Positions 15,808 to 23,819 of a stretch of 45,699 bases of DNA are shown here, piece after piece. Source of the DNA: Firmicutes bacterium UBA2058 (GTDB lineage: Bacteria; Bacillota; Clostridia; Tissierellales; Sedimentibacteraceae); contig DDAM01000035.1 of NCBI GenBank assembly GCA_002332905.1, forward strand, positions 1 through 45,699, in the 5' to 3' direction. The position numbers were made by a program, and so were the translations under genes. The notes below the pieces were generated by a model that was given only the letters and a program-made list of their open reading frames with translations, was not told the DNA's origin and searched no databases. How positions within the stretch are numbered: position 1 is the stretch's first letter; the number at the start of each line of letters is the position of its first letter.

Positions 15808-17982
15808 TTATATCTTTTGCTTATCTAATTTATCTAAGTTCCAGCGTTCTATCAAATATATCAATTTTCCAGGATATCCGCTGTCTGTTGCATAACCACA
15901 TCTTCTAAGCGCATAAGCTCCAGCTGTAGAGTTATACATTACCTCTGTGTAAGGTATATATCTTTCTCTTGTTGTTAGAAGTGCATTATGGTCGTTCCAA
16001 CTGTCTTGAACAGTTTTATATGCTCTAAAGTTGTCGTCAATTCTATATACTGTTCCATAGTATTCTTCCCAAGTACTACATAGTACAGATCCAGCATTTC
16101 CTGTACCTTTCACACCAAATAAGTTATTTGAAAACAATCCTGTGTATTTGTCAACAGGTAGCTTTTGCCCCCAGCCAGTTTCAAGTATTGCTTGAGCAAC
16201 TTGCAATGCTGCAGACATTCCATTTTCCTTTTGCGTTTTAAGTGCCATAGGAGTTACATACTCTATAAATTTATCTTGAGCAACTACCGGTCTTGAGCCA
16301 TATAATTCTCCTAAATAGAATTTAATTGGAATCACATCAGACTTTATAGTTCTGCCATCTGTTGTTGTTGCTATTGCTTGTATATTTCTATTACCTTCAT
16401 TTATTAAAGTAGGTGTAAAACTAACTTTAATAGAAGAGTCTTTAGATGTACCAATAACTTTCTGACTTCCGTTTTGTGGGTTGATTATTACATATGTTAC
16501 ATCCTTCAAAGAAACATTTGACTTTGAATTTACTGAAAATGCCTCTGTTATTACTTGGTTAGGACCTACACCGCTTATGATAATGCTTTCTTTATTAGGA
16601 ACAGTTACTGTACGCGCATTACTTGTATATACATTTCCTAAGGTCGTAGTACATTTAACATATATATCCCAAGTTCCTGCCATATCTGGACCAGGGAACC
16701 AGCTATAATCACCAAATCCTACTTCGTGTAAAAGTACTACATTTCCTGTAGACGTGTTTTTTGCATAGTATTGTGTCTTAGATACATTGTTAAAATTCCT
16801 AGATACTGATAAAGTAACTGGAACAACACCTACATTTTTAGTTGGTATTGAGGCTAAGCTTACGTATGGTGGTTTAGGCTCAGGTACTTTCGCAGCTATA
16901 TTTACATTTACAAAATCACTGTAGTATGGTTTGTCATTTGCATCATATGCAACAACTCTAAGTTCTACCTCACCATTTTCAAAGGTTTCCGGAATATATC
17001 CAAAGCTACCTGCAGGATCTATTTCACCAGATGTATAAACCTTTATATCTCTATTAGGATAATGAATTTCATATTTAGTATAAGAGGCTGTAAAATTCAA
17101 ATCACAGCTTAACGGTGTAGTAACGGATAGTGTTTGCCCAGCATTAACTCCTTTAAGTGTTACCTTTGGAGTTATTTTTGTAGTTACTGTTTTTGCTGCA
17201 CCGGCTATAAAATTACCATTTTTATCATAGACAACAGCAGCCAATATACCATTACCTTGATTATTTATATCAGGCGTTAAAACAACCGGTTCACTTATTT
17301 TGTTTGTTTTAGCTACTATTTTTCCTTCTCCGGTTGCAGGATCTAAAAATAAATATCTAAGCTGTGCTGCGTTTGAAGGTAAGGATTTAGCTCCGCTTAA
17401 AGTCAGAGTTGTCTTATCACTTATAACCTGTCCATCATTGATTCCTGAAATGTCAATATCGAAAAATTTAGCTTTATCTGCTCCATCTCCACGAAATACG
17501 TTAACCTCTCTACTTGCTTGATTCCATGTAACATTTAATCCAAGAGCATTACTAACTAATCTTACAGGTACATATGTATAATTATTAATTATAACAGGTG
17601 CAACATCACTTACATCATAGGTTGTTACACCATTTTCTGTATAGCTGACCAACCTGTTATCTATGTAAAGTTTCACATTTTTATTGTCCTTGAATATATC
17701 AACTGCATTATTAGTTTGGTCCCATTTAACCTGTGCACCAAACTTCTCCATTACCACTCTAAGAGGTATTAGTGTACGGTCATTTTTTATGTAAGCACCT
17801 ATATCGGAGTTTAACTTCTGCCCTTCAACTAGTACATGAACAGCGCTGTCACCTGCTGCATAAATAGTATTGTATGGTGTTTGTATAGTTATTGAAGAAA
17901 GAACACCTATAGTAACTATCCCTAAGGCTATTTTCCTTTTGTTTGTTTCAATGAAGTTACTAAAATATCTTTTGTTTGTCAT
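15808..17982 (-). CDS. Secreted glucosaminidase with copper-amine-oxidase-N-like domain
   Basis: A 724-residue exported cell-wall hydrolase. The N-terminus is a signal peptide (basic MTNKRYFSNFIETNKRK, then a hydrophobic stretch to about residue 42). Residues 45-165 form a copper amine oxidase N-terminal-like domain (paired TLIPLRVVMEKFGAQVKW and YTYVPVRLVSNALGLNVTW repeats), a common wall-associated module in Firmicutes. The middle has several Ig-like beta-sandwich repeats. The C-terminal 150 residues are a glucosaminidase domain (PF01832): AALQVAQAILETGWGQ with the catalytic Glu, then FGVKGTGNAGS. It cleaves glycan strands. A GGGTGA binding site precedes the ATG. It is convergent with a GT51 synthase, suggesting paired synthesis and turnover. 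Confidence 0.9.
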   Translation of the reverse strand: MTNKRYFSNFIETNKRKIALGIVTIGVLSSITIQTPYNTIYAAGDSAVHVLVEGQKLNSDIGAYIKNDRTLIPLRVVMEKFGAQVKWDQTNNAVDIFKDNKNVKLYIDNRLVSYTENGVTTYDVSDVAPVIINNYTYVPVRLVSNALGLNVTWNQASREVNVFRGDGADKAKFFDIDISGINDGQVISDKTTLTLSGAKSLPSNAAQLRYLFLDPATGEGKIVAKTNKISEPVVLTPDINNQGNGILAAVVYDKNGNFIAGAAKTVTTKITPKVTLKGVNAGQTLSVTTPLSCDLNFTASYTKYEIHYPNRDIKVYTSGEIDPAGSFGYIPETFENGEVELRVVAYDANDKPYYSDFVNVNIAAKVPEPKPPYVSLASIPTKNVGVVPVTLSVSRNFNNVSKTQYYAKNTSTGNVVLLHEVGFGDYSWFPGPDMAGTWDIYVKCTTTLGNVYTSNARTVTVPNKESIIISGVGPNQVITEAFSVNSKSNVSLKDVTYVIINPQNGSQKVIGTSKDSSIKVSFTPTLINEGNRNIQAIATTTDGRTIKSDVIPIKFYLGELYGSRPVVAQDKFIEYVTPMALKTQKENGMSAALQVAQAILETGWGQKLPVDKYTGLFSNNLFGVKGTGNAGSVLCSTWEEYYGTVYRIDDNFRAYKTVQDSWNDHNALLTTRERYIPYTEVMYNSTAGAYALRRCGYATDSGYPGKLIYLIERWNLDKLDKQKI

Positions 17983-18263
17983 CTTGTCACCCTTTCTTTA
18001 AATATTTTATTCCACATTATTTACGTATTATCTTTAAGTCGAAATTTAACGCAATTTGTAGAATAACTTATTATATCATATATGTAGACATAGAGAAAGT
18101 TACTAAAATGTTACAAAAAAGTGTATTTTACAAAATGTCATAATTAGGAAAATTTAAATTCATATCGTAATGTAAATAAGTTGCCAAGTAAAAAATACTA
18201 ACATTATGATTTAAAAGCGTAAAAACAAGATTAATATTGTTAAATAATTGTCATATGTAAACG

Positions 18264-18291
18264 TTGACCATTGTTTTTAGTTTTTTATAAT
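18264..18291 (+). promoter_or_regulatory. Upstream proC promoter
   Basis: TTGACC (18264-18269) and a perfect TATAAT (18286-18291) spaced by 16 bp. Confidence 0.5.
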
Positions 18292-18374
18292 ACTAAATAT
18301 TAGAGAATATTTTTTGAAAACGTACCCAAAAATCAACTTATTACAATCTCTTAATTTATTTGATTTTAACAGCA

Positions 18375-18403
18375 TTGATTTTTTCAAGTTTAAATTATAT
18401 AAT
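18375..18403 (+). promoter_or_regulatory. Proximal proC promoter
   Basis: TTGATT (18375-18380), 17-bp spacer and a perfect TATAAT (18398-18403), about 130 bp before the ATG. Confidence 0.55.
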
Positions 18404-18531
18404 AACACATGTTAAAGTTTAAAGTAGTTATAAATATTATTTTATTTTAATTTGTTAATATTTCGACAAATTGATAATAAATTTAAGAGGTTATATAAAA
18501 TATATTAAATGACAATAATATGAGGTGCAAA

Positions 18532-19338
18532 ATGTATAAAATAGGTTCAATTGGTGCAGGTAATATGGGTTTAGCAATAATAGACGGAGCAGTTGGATGT
18601 AAAGCTTTTTTAAGTAGTGATGTAGCAATTTTTGATATATGCCAAGATAAAATTGATTTGTGCAAATCAAAAGGGTATAGTGTTTTACCTTCAGAGGAAG
18701 ATATATTTTTAAATTGTGAAATAGTGTTGTTAGCAGTAAAGCCGCAAATTTATGAAAGCTTACTTAATAAGCTTAAATCTATTTCACAAAAAGTAAAGAA
18801 TCAAATTATTATAACAATTGCAGCTGGTATATCAACATCATACATTCAAGGATTTTTAGGAAAAGATACAAAAGTAATAAGAGTTATGCCAAATACACCA
18901 CTTCTAATAGGACGTGGAGCATGTGCTTTTTCAAAGACAGAAAACGTAAATGACAATGAGTTTAATAAGATTTTAAGAATATTTGAAAATATGGGAGAGG
19001 TTGCAGTTATACCTGAAGACCATATGAATGATATAATAGCTGCAAATGGAAGCTCTCCAGCATATGTATACTACTTCATAGATTGTATAACAAGATCTGT
19101 TGAAAAAATGGGAGTAGATAAAGACGTAGCAAAAAAACTTGTTGCTCAGACGTTTGTGGGTGCAGCTGAAATGGTTTTAAAAACTGGAAAAGAACCAAAG
19201 GAATTAATACAACAGGTTTGCTCTCCAGGTGGAACGACAATAGAATCAATAAAAGTATTTGATGAAAAAAATCTATACAGCATAATAAATGAAAGCTGTG
19301 TAAAATGTGTAAATAGAGCATATGAGCTTAATGCATAG
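18532..19338 (+). CDS. proC: Pyrroline-5-carboxylate reductase
   Basis: Last enzyme of proline synthesis, reducing pyrroline-5-carboxylate with NAD(P)H. About 268 residues. The N-terminal Rossmann motif is IGSIGAGNMGLAI; VIRVMPNTPLLIGRGACAF is the central signature and EQVCSPGGTTIE-type sequence (IQQVCSPGGTTIESIKVF) the C-terminal P5CR signature. The start at 18532 is preferred over an ATG at 18520 because GAGGTG lies between them at normal spacing. It is monocistronic, with its own terminator. In a fermenting Clostridium the enzyme also feeds Stickland-type proline metabolism, but nothing here shows that. Confidence 0.95.
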   Translation: MYKIGSIGAGNMGLAIIDGAVGCKAFLSSDVAIFDICQDKIDLCKSKGYSVLPSEEDIFLNCEIVLLAVKPQIYESLLNKLKSISQKVKNQIIITIAAGISTSYIQGFLGKDTKVIRVMPNTPLLIGRGACAFSKTENVNDNEFNKILRIFENMGEVAVIPEDHMNDIIAANGSSPAYVYYFIDCITRSVEKMGVDKDVAKKLVAQTFVGAAEMVLKTGKEPKELIQQVCSPGGTTIESIKVFDEKNLYSIINESCVKCVNRAYELNA

Positions 19339-19372
19339 ATAAAAGGTGGCAATAAATTGCCACCTTTTATTT
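19339..19372 (+). terminator. proC terminator
   Basis: AAAAGGTGGCAA pairs perfectly with TTGCCACCTTTT around a 4-nt loop and is followed by ATTTTG. Confidence 0.92.
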
Positions 19373-19397
19373 TGTCACTTTCCTAATATGCATATAT

Positions 19398-19436
19398 TAT
19401 GATATAATATGCGTAGTCGGGACTATGATATAATAT
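19398..19436 (+). promoter_or_regulatory. Twin -10 region upstream of luxS
   Basis: TATGATATAATAT occurs twice as an exact direct repeat (19398-19410, 19424-19436), each containing TATAAT, 26 bp apart. No strong -35 is seen. It may give two start sites, or the repeats may be a regulator site. Confidence 0.4.
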
Positions 19437-19499
19437 TTATTGAATTAAATTAGTATTTGTAAAGGAATGGTAAAACATTTTATATAAATGGAGGTAGCT

Positions 19500-19979
19500 A
19501 TGAAAAAAATTGAAAGCTTTCAAGTTAATCACTTAAACTTAAAAAGGGGATTATATGTGTCAAGAAGAGATGTAGTAGGTGACCAATATTTAACTACATT
19601 TGATATAAGAATGAAGGAGCCAAACAACACTCCTGTTATGAATACAGCTGAAATTCATACAATAGAGCACTTAGCTGCAACTTTTTTGAGAAATCATAGT
19701 GACTATGATGAAAAAACTGTATACTTTGGTCCAATGGGATGTAGAACTGGATTTTATGTTATATTTAAAGGAGATTTAAAGTCAGAAGACATAGTTCTGA
19801 TAATGCGTCAAATGTTTGAATTTATAGCTAATTATGAAGGCGAAGTACCAGGAGCAGATGCAAGATCTTGCGGAAACTATCTAGACATGAATTTACCTAT
19901 GGCTAAATATGAAGCAAAACTATTTTTAAATGATATATTATTAGATATTAAGGAAGAAAATCTATATTACAGAGACTAA
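19500..19979 (+). CDS. luxS: S-ribosylhomocysteine lyase
   Basis: LuxS splits S-ribosylhomocysteine into homocysteine and DPD, the precursor of autoinducer-2, recycling the product of SAM-dependent methylation. About 159 residues. The metal site HTIEHL (with a later Cys in YFGPMGCRTGFY) is intact, as is the substrate-binding MNTAEIH region. GGAGG precedes the ATG at 19500; an upstream in-frame ATG at 19488 lies in the binding site. The next gene follows after 10 nt and is probably cotranscribed. A methyltransferase and an AI-2E-type permease are also in this window, though neither is adjacent. Confidence 0.97.
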   Translation: MKKIESFQVNHLNLKRGLYVSRRDVVGDQYLTTFDIRMKEPNNTPVMNTAEIHTIEHLAATFLRNHSDYDEKTVYFGPMGCRTGFYVIFKGDLKSEDIVLIMRQMFEFIANYEGEVPGADARSCGNYLDMNLPMAKYEAKLFLNDILLDIKEENLYYRD

Positions 19980-19989
19980 TGGAGCAATT

Positions 19990-21033
19990 ATGAGTGAAAT
20001 AATTACCTATAATTTGAATTTATCAAATACAACCTCGGATGAATATTATGAAAATATTAAAAAAATAGCAAATACTGTCAGTACAGAATTAGTTAATGAA
20101 TATAGCGATGTTTTAGATGACTATATGATGTTTCAAAAAATAAGCTCTCATGAAAAGGTTAGGACTAAACAAGAATATGGGCTGGAAGTTCTTTTAATTG
20201 GAGTTTTGTGGAATTCATACATAGAAAAGGTATTATCTATAAAACCACCATTGTTTAAAAAGCTTATTCATAAGACAAATAGTGCTAGTTTAGAATTAAC
20301 ACTTGATAACTTCAAAAAACTTATAGATTATTTAGAGGCTTCAAAAGAGTTTATTGAAGAGGTCAAAAGATTAGAAGTTTGGCACAAATATCTTTATAAT
20401 TTATCGAACGAAGAGTTAGTTTCGTTTCTAAAAAGTGCTTCAAGCTTTTCTATTAAATTTTCATATAAATGTGATGAATTATTAGGTAAATACTTACCTA
20501 ATTTAGATGCATATTTAAATGCTCTACCCCAAAATAAAGAAGATATATTTCTTTGTAGTAAAAATAAAGAACAGTATTATCTTAACATGGTTGGAGCCGA
20601 AATTATGAATATAGCCTTTTTAGAAGATTTTAAGAATACAAAAGGAAAAATGATAATATTACCAGGATGCATGGTCTTAAATAAAGAAGACTGTCAGGCA
20701 AAACCAACAAAGTGGGGAAATTCATGCACTGGCTGTACGTTTAATTGCCCAGTAAATAAAATAAATAGGGTTGTAAATGACAATAATATAGATGTATATA
20801 TTGTTCACCATGAATCGGATTTATATAAAAATGCACAGCTTGATGATGAAAATATAGGAATTATCGGTATTGCGTGCGTGCTTAATCTTTTATCTGGCGG
20901 GTGGAAAGCTACAAGGATTGGACTAATACCTCAATGTGTTTTACTTGAATATTGTGGATGTAAGCACTGGCATGAAAAGGGTATAGGTACAAACATAAAT
21001 ATAAATGAATTACTAAGTAAAATAAAGGTTTAA
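19990..21033 (+). CDS. DUF116 cysteine-rich protein
   Basis: A 347-residue protein whose C-terminal half belongs to DUF116: LPGCMVLNKEDC, NSCTGCTFNCPVNKI, IACVLNLLSGGWKATRIG and PQCVLLEYCGCKHWHEKG. The cysteines (CTGCTFNCP and CGC clusters) suggest one or more iron-sulphur clusters or zinc. The N-terminal half is helical and without a recognised domain. It begins 10 nt after luxS, with GGAGC as binding site, so the two are likely one operon. DUF116 proteins have no established function; the pairing with luxS hints at a redox or sulphur-related role but is not proof. Confidence 0.7.
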   Translation: MSEIITYNLNLSNTTSDEYYENIKKIANTVSTELVNEYSDVLDDYMMFQKISSHEKVRTKQEYGLEVLLIGVLWNSYIEKVLSIKPPLFKKLIHKTNSASLELTLDNFKKLIDYLEASKEFIEEVKRLEVWHKYLYNLSNEELVSFLKSASSFSIKFSYKCDELLGKYLPNLDAYLNALPQNKEDIFLCSKNKEQYYLNMVGAEIMNIAFLEDFKNTKGKMIILPGCMVLNKEDCQAKPTKWGNSCTGCTFNCPVNKINRVVNDNNIDVYIVHHESDLYKNAQLDDENIGIIGIACVLNLLSGGWKATRIGLIPQCVLLEYCGCKHWHEKGIGTNININELLSKIKV

Positions 21034-21091
21034 ATTAACTTTGAAAGGTCTATTTTAAGGCTTAAAGAAATTATGAGAAAGAATAAAATTA

Positions 21092-21151
21092 GCGCCGAGT
21101 CCATGCTGGATTTTCATGGTATTCTGTGCAACAGGAGGCATGGACATAAAT
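21092..21151 (+). promoter_or_regulatory. Structured 5' leader, candidate cis-regulatory RNA (copy A)
   Basis: Between the DUF116 stop and the ABC-F start is a leader that recurs at 39082. GCGC (21092-21095) can pair with GTGC (21126-21129), and CCATG (21101-21105) with CATGG (21115-21119). The same segment, GTCCATGC (21099-21106), is also perfectly complementary to GCATGGAC (21138-21145), which starts inside the Shine-Dalgarno AGGAGG (21133-21138). The two pairings exclude each other unless a pseudoknot forms. SD to ATG is 13 nt, unusually long, and the sequence CAT-G-ACATAAATATG is conserved between copies. This looks like a translation-controlling switch; I cannot name the class. Confidence 0.55.
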
Positions 21152-22957
21152 ATGATATTAACTGCAGAAAACATAGTTAAGAGTTATAGTGAGAAAGCTT
21201 TGCTAAATGACATTACTCTTTATATAAATGAAGGAGATAAAATAGGGGTTATAGGTATCAATGGTACGGGAAAATCCACGCTGTTAAAAATATTATCCGG
21301 AATAGAGGAAGCAGATAGTGGTTCTATAACAAAAAAACAAGGTGATAGAATTATATATTTACCTCAAAACCCCGAGTTTAATGAAAATACAACAGTTATA
21401 CAACAGGTTTTTTATAACGCTTCTAATCAAACAAAGGAACTAATGGAATACGAAGCTAAAATGATTTTAACAAAACTTGGTATAACTGAATTCGATAGAG
21501 ATGTAAATTTACTATCTGGCGGTCAGAGAAAAAGGGTGGCTATAGCTAGCGCACTTGTAAATCCCTGTGAGCTATTAATTTTAGACGAACCTACAAATCA
21601 TTTGGATAATGATATGGTAATTTGGCTTGAAAGCTATCTTGCTAAATTTAAAGGTGCACTAATAATGGTTACTCATGATAGATATTTTCTTGATAGAGTA
21701 ACTAACAAAATTGTAGAGATAGATAAAGGAAATATCTATACCTATGAGGGTAATTATAATAAATATTTAGAGCTTAAGGCTATGAGAGAAGATTTTTTAA
21801 TAGCCAGTGAAAGAAAGCGACAAAGCATACTAAGAAAAGAGCTTGAATGGATACAAAGAGGAGTTCGTGCTAGAGGCACAAAATCTAAATCAAGAATTGA
21901 GAGATTTGAGGAATTAAGTAGTAAATCAGCACCTGAAGTTGATGATAAAATTGCACTTAGCTCAGTTTCTTCACGTCTAGGTAAGAAAATAATAGAAATT
22001 AATAATATAAGTAAAAGTTATAATAATACAAAAATCATAGATGATTTTGAATATATAATAAACAAGGATGCTAGAATTGGTATAGTAGGAAAAAATGGAG
22101 CTGGAAAAACCACCTTGCTTAATTTAATAAGTGGTAGATTGCAGCCTGACGCTGGAACAGTAGACATAGGTCAAACTGTTAAGATAGGTTATTTCTCTCA
22201 GGAATCAAGTGAGATGGATTTAAGTCTACGAGTTATAGACTATATTAGAAATATAGCTGAGTTTGTTGAGACAGTAGACGGAAAAATATCAGCATCCCAA
22301 ATGCTTGAAAGATTTTTATTTACAGGTGAAATACAATATAATACAATTGGAAGATTGTCTGGTGGTGAAAGAAGAAGGCTATTTTTACTTAGTATAATAA
22401 TGAATGCTCCAAATGTTTTATTATTGGATGAGCCTACAAATGATTTAGATATTCAAACACTAACAATACTTGAGGATTATCTTGAAACCTTTAATGGTGC
22501 TGTAATTGCAGTATCTCATGATAGATACTTTTTAGATAAGGTTGTAAATAGAATATTTGAGGTAGTTGGTGATGGTAGCATTATTTCATATAATGGTGGC
22601 TACAGTGATTACTATGATGAAAGACAATTTAATGAAAAACAGTTAAATGTTGAATCTTCAATTGATAAGACACTAACTGAAAAGAAAAGAGAAACTTTAG
22701 ATAAACCTAAGAAACTTAAATTCTCTTTTAAAGAGCAAAAAGAGTATGAGACTATTGATGAGGATATAGCAGATTTAGAGGTGTCAATAGAAAACATAGA
22801 ATTGGAAATAACTAAAAATTCAACTGATTATGTAAAATTACAGGAGTTAGTTGAACAAAAAGAAAAGCTTCAAGCTAAACTAGATGAAAAAATGATTAGA
22901 TGGGTTTATTTAAATGATTTAGCAGAACAAATTGAAAATCAAAAGAAAGGAAATTAA
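21152..22957 (+). CDS. ABC-F family ATPase (Uup-like)
   Basis: Soluble tandem-ATPase protein, about 601 residues, with no membrane domain, of the ABC-F type that acts on the ribosome. First domain: GINGTGKST (Walker A), LSGGQRKR, LLILDEPTNHLD. Second domain: GKNGAGKTTL, LSGGERRRL, VLLLDEPTNDLD. A charged inter-domain linker (KRQSILRKELEWIQRGVRARGTKSK) and a C-terminal coiled coil of about 80 residues make it Uup/YdiF-like; antibiotic-resistance ABC-Fs usually differ in the linker, which I cannot judge from here. The start at 21152 follows from the conserved leader; an in-frame ATG at 21116 would place coding sequence through the regulatory RNA. The ArsM gene follows after 12 nt. Confidence 0.9.
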   Translation: MILTAENIVKSYSEKALLNDITLYINEGDKIGVIGINGTGKSTLLKILSGIEEADSGSITKKQGDRIIYLPQNPEFNENTTVIQQVFYNASNQTKELMEYEAKMILTKLGITEFDRDVNLLSGGQRKRVAIASALVNPCELLILDEPTNHLDNDMVIWLESYLAKFKGALIMVTHDRYFLDRVTNKIVEIDKGNIYTYEGNYNKYLELKAMREDFLIASERKRQSILRKELEWIQRGVRARGTKSKSRIERFEELSSKSAPEVDDKIALSSVSSRLGKKIIEINNISKSYNNTKIIDDFEYIINKDARIGIVGKNGAGKTTLLNLISGRLQPDAGTVDIGQTVKIGYFSQESSEMDLSLRVIDYIRNIAEFVETVDGKISASQMLERFLFTGEIQYNTIGRLSGGERRRLFLLSIIMNAPNVLLLDEPTNDLDIQTLTILEDYLETFNGAVIAVSHDRYFLDKVVNRIFEVVGDGSIISYNGGYSDYYDERQFNEKQLNVESSIDKTLTEKKRETLDKPKKLKFSFKEQKEYETIDEDIADLEVSIENIELEITKNSTDYVKLQELVEQKEKLQAKLDEKMIRWVYLNDLAEQIENQKKGN

Positions 22958-22969
22958 AAGGTATTTTTT

Positions 22970-23728
22970 ATGAATGATAAATTTTTAGAAAATGTTCAAA
23001 AAAATTATGGAAAAATAGCAAAAGGTGAAATGGATGAAATAATTTCGCTAGATAATAATTCTGAAGAGATTTCCAAAAGTATAGGATATTCATTAGAGGA
23101 AATAGAATCAGTTCCTAAAGAAGCTAATGTCGGTTTAGGATGTGGCAATCCTCTTTCTTTTGCAGATATAAAGGAAGGTGACATAGTTTTAGACTTAGGA
23201 AGCGGAGCTGGATTTGATTGCTTTTTGGTTTCAAAAAAAGTTGGAAGAAGAGGTAGAGTAATTGGTGTTGATATGACTCCAGAAATGCTGCATAAAGCAA
23301 GACAAATAGCCAAGGAACATAGATACAGAAATGTTGAGTTTAGACTTGGAGAAATTGAAAATTTACCAGTGGCGGATAACTATGTAGATGTTATAGTTTC
23401 AAATTGTGTAATCAATTTATCTAGCAGTAAGGGAAGAGTATACAATGAAATGTATAGAGTATTAAAGACAGGTGGAATTATTGCAATATCAGATATTGTT
23501 ATAATAAAAGAATTATCGGAAGACATGAGAAATGATGAATTAATGCATTCATGCTGAGTATCGGGAGCTTCTTCAGTTGAAGAATTAAAACAAATATTGG
23601 GATATGCAAAATTTAAAAATATTTCTATTGATGTTTACCCTGTTTCTGAGGAGTACAATAAAAGATGGGGAAATAATTTAGACTTAAATGAATATATAAT
23701 GTCAGCAAAAATAAAGGCTGAAAAATAA
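22970..23728 (+). CDS. arsM: Arsenite methyltransferase ArsM, probable selenoprotein (UGA at 23555 = Sec)
   Basis: SAM-dependent methyltransferase of the ArsM family, which methylates trivalent arsenic. The SAM motif I is VLDLGSGAGFDCF (73-85). Conserved cysteines sit in GLGCGNPL (Cys58) and SNCVINL (Cys146). The frame then meets TGA at 23555-23557 and continues without interruption for 56 more codons (VSGASSVEELKQILGYAKFK...) to TAA at 23728. In the family the third catalytic Cys lies in a C-V/I-x-G-A motif; here the TGA falls exactly on that Cys, preceded by Cys195. A hairpin follows at the right distance for a bacterial SECIS. I therefore read residue 196 as selenocysteine, giving a normal 252-residue protein. 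The alternative is a nonsense mutation removing the last 57 residues. Confidence 0.82.
23558..23586 (+). promoter_or_regulatory. Candidate bacterial SECIS hairpin
   Basis: TTCTTC (23569-23574) and GAAGAA (23579-23584) form a stem with the 4-nt loop AGTT, starting 11 nt after the UGA. The loop has a G in its second position, as bacterial SECIS elements require. It is inside the coding sequence, as expected in bacteria. Confidence 0.6.
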
Positions 23729-23730
23729 AC

Positions 23731-23761
23731 TATAGCTTGTCTTAATCTGTTAAAAGCTATA
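23731..23761 (+). terminator. Possible weak terminator after arsM
   Basis: TATAGCTT (23731-23738) and AAGCTATA (23754-23761) form an 8-bp stem with a 15-nt loop just after the stop. No T run follows, so function is uncertain. Confidence 0.35.
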
Positions 23762-23793
23762 TAATATCTCTTGTAATTTCAATTAACATTTTT

Positions 23794-23819
23794 TTGCAAT
23801 TGGAGGCATTGACATAAAA
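23794..23819 (+). promoter_or_regulatory. 3' part of the leader motif (copy C)
   Basis: TTGCAATTGGAGGCATTGAC followed by ATAAAA and the ATG resembles the 3' half of the leaders at 21092 and 39082, with the same 13-nt spacing between GGAGG and ATG. The upstream pairing partner (a GCC/TCC-CATGC segment) is not found, so this copy is incomplete or decayed. Confidence 0.35.

Larger units (their letters stand above)
17983..18531. other. 549-bp intergenic region between divergent genes
   Basis: No open frame with a ribosome binding site is visible on either strand. It holds two good promoters reading toward proC (annotated separately) and, on the minus strand, a TATAAT at 18070-18075 that may serve the glucosaminidase but lacks a clear -35. 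The rest is AT-rich sequence without recognisable hairpins. From the upstream proC promoter the leader would be over 200 nt. Confidence 0.5.

Noticed and set aside
21116..21151. Upstream in-frame ATG start of the ABC-F gene
   Set aside because: It would encode the conserved leader helix; the Shine-Dalgarno and the recurrence of the same leader before another gene favour the ATG at 21152.
21152..22957. Antibiotic-resistance ABC-F protein
   Set aside because: The C-terminal coiled coil and linker look Uup-like; the drug-specific linker of resistance forms cannot be recognised from the sequence alone.
23555..23557. TGA in arsM as an ordinary stop codon
   Set aside because: The downstream frame stays open for 56 codons with family-like sequence, the codon falls on a conserved Cys, and a SECIS-like hairpin follows. 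A nonsense mutation is kept as the alternative in the feature entry.
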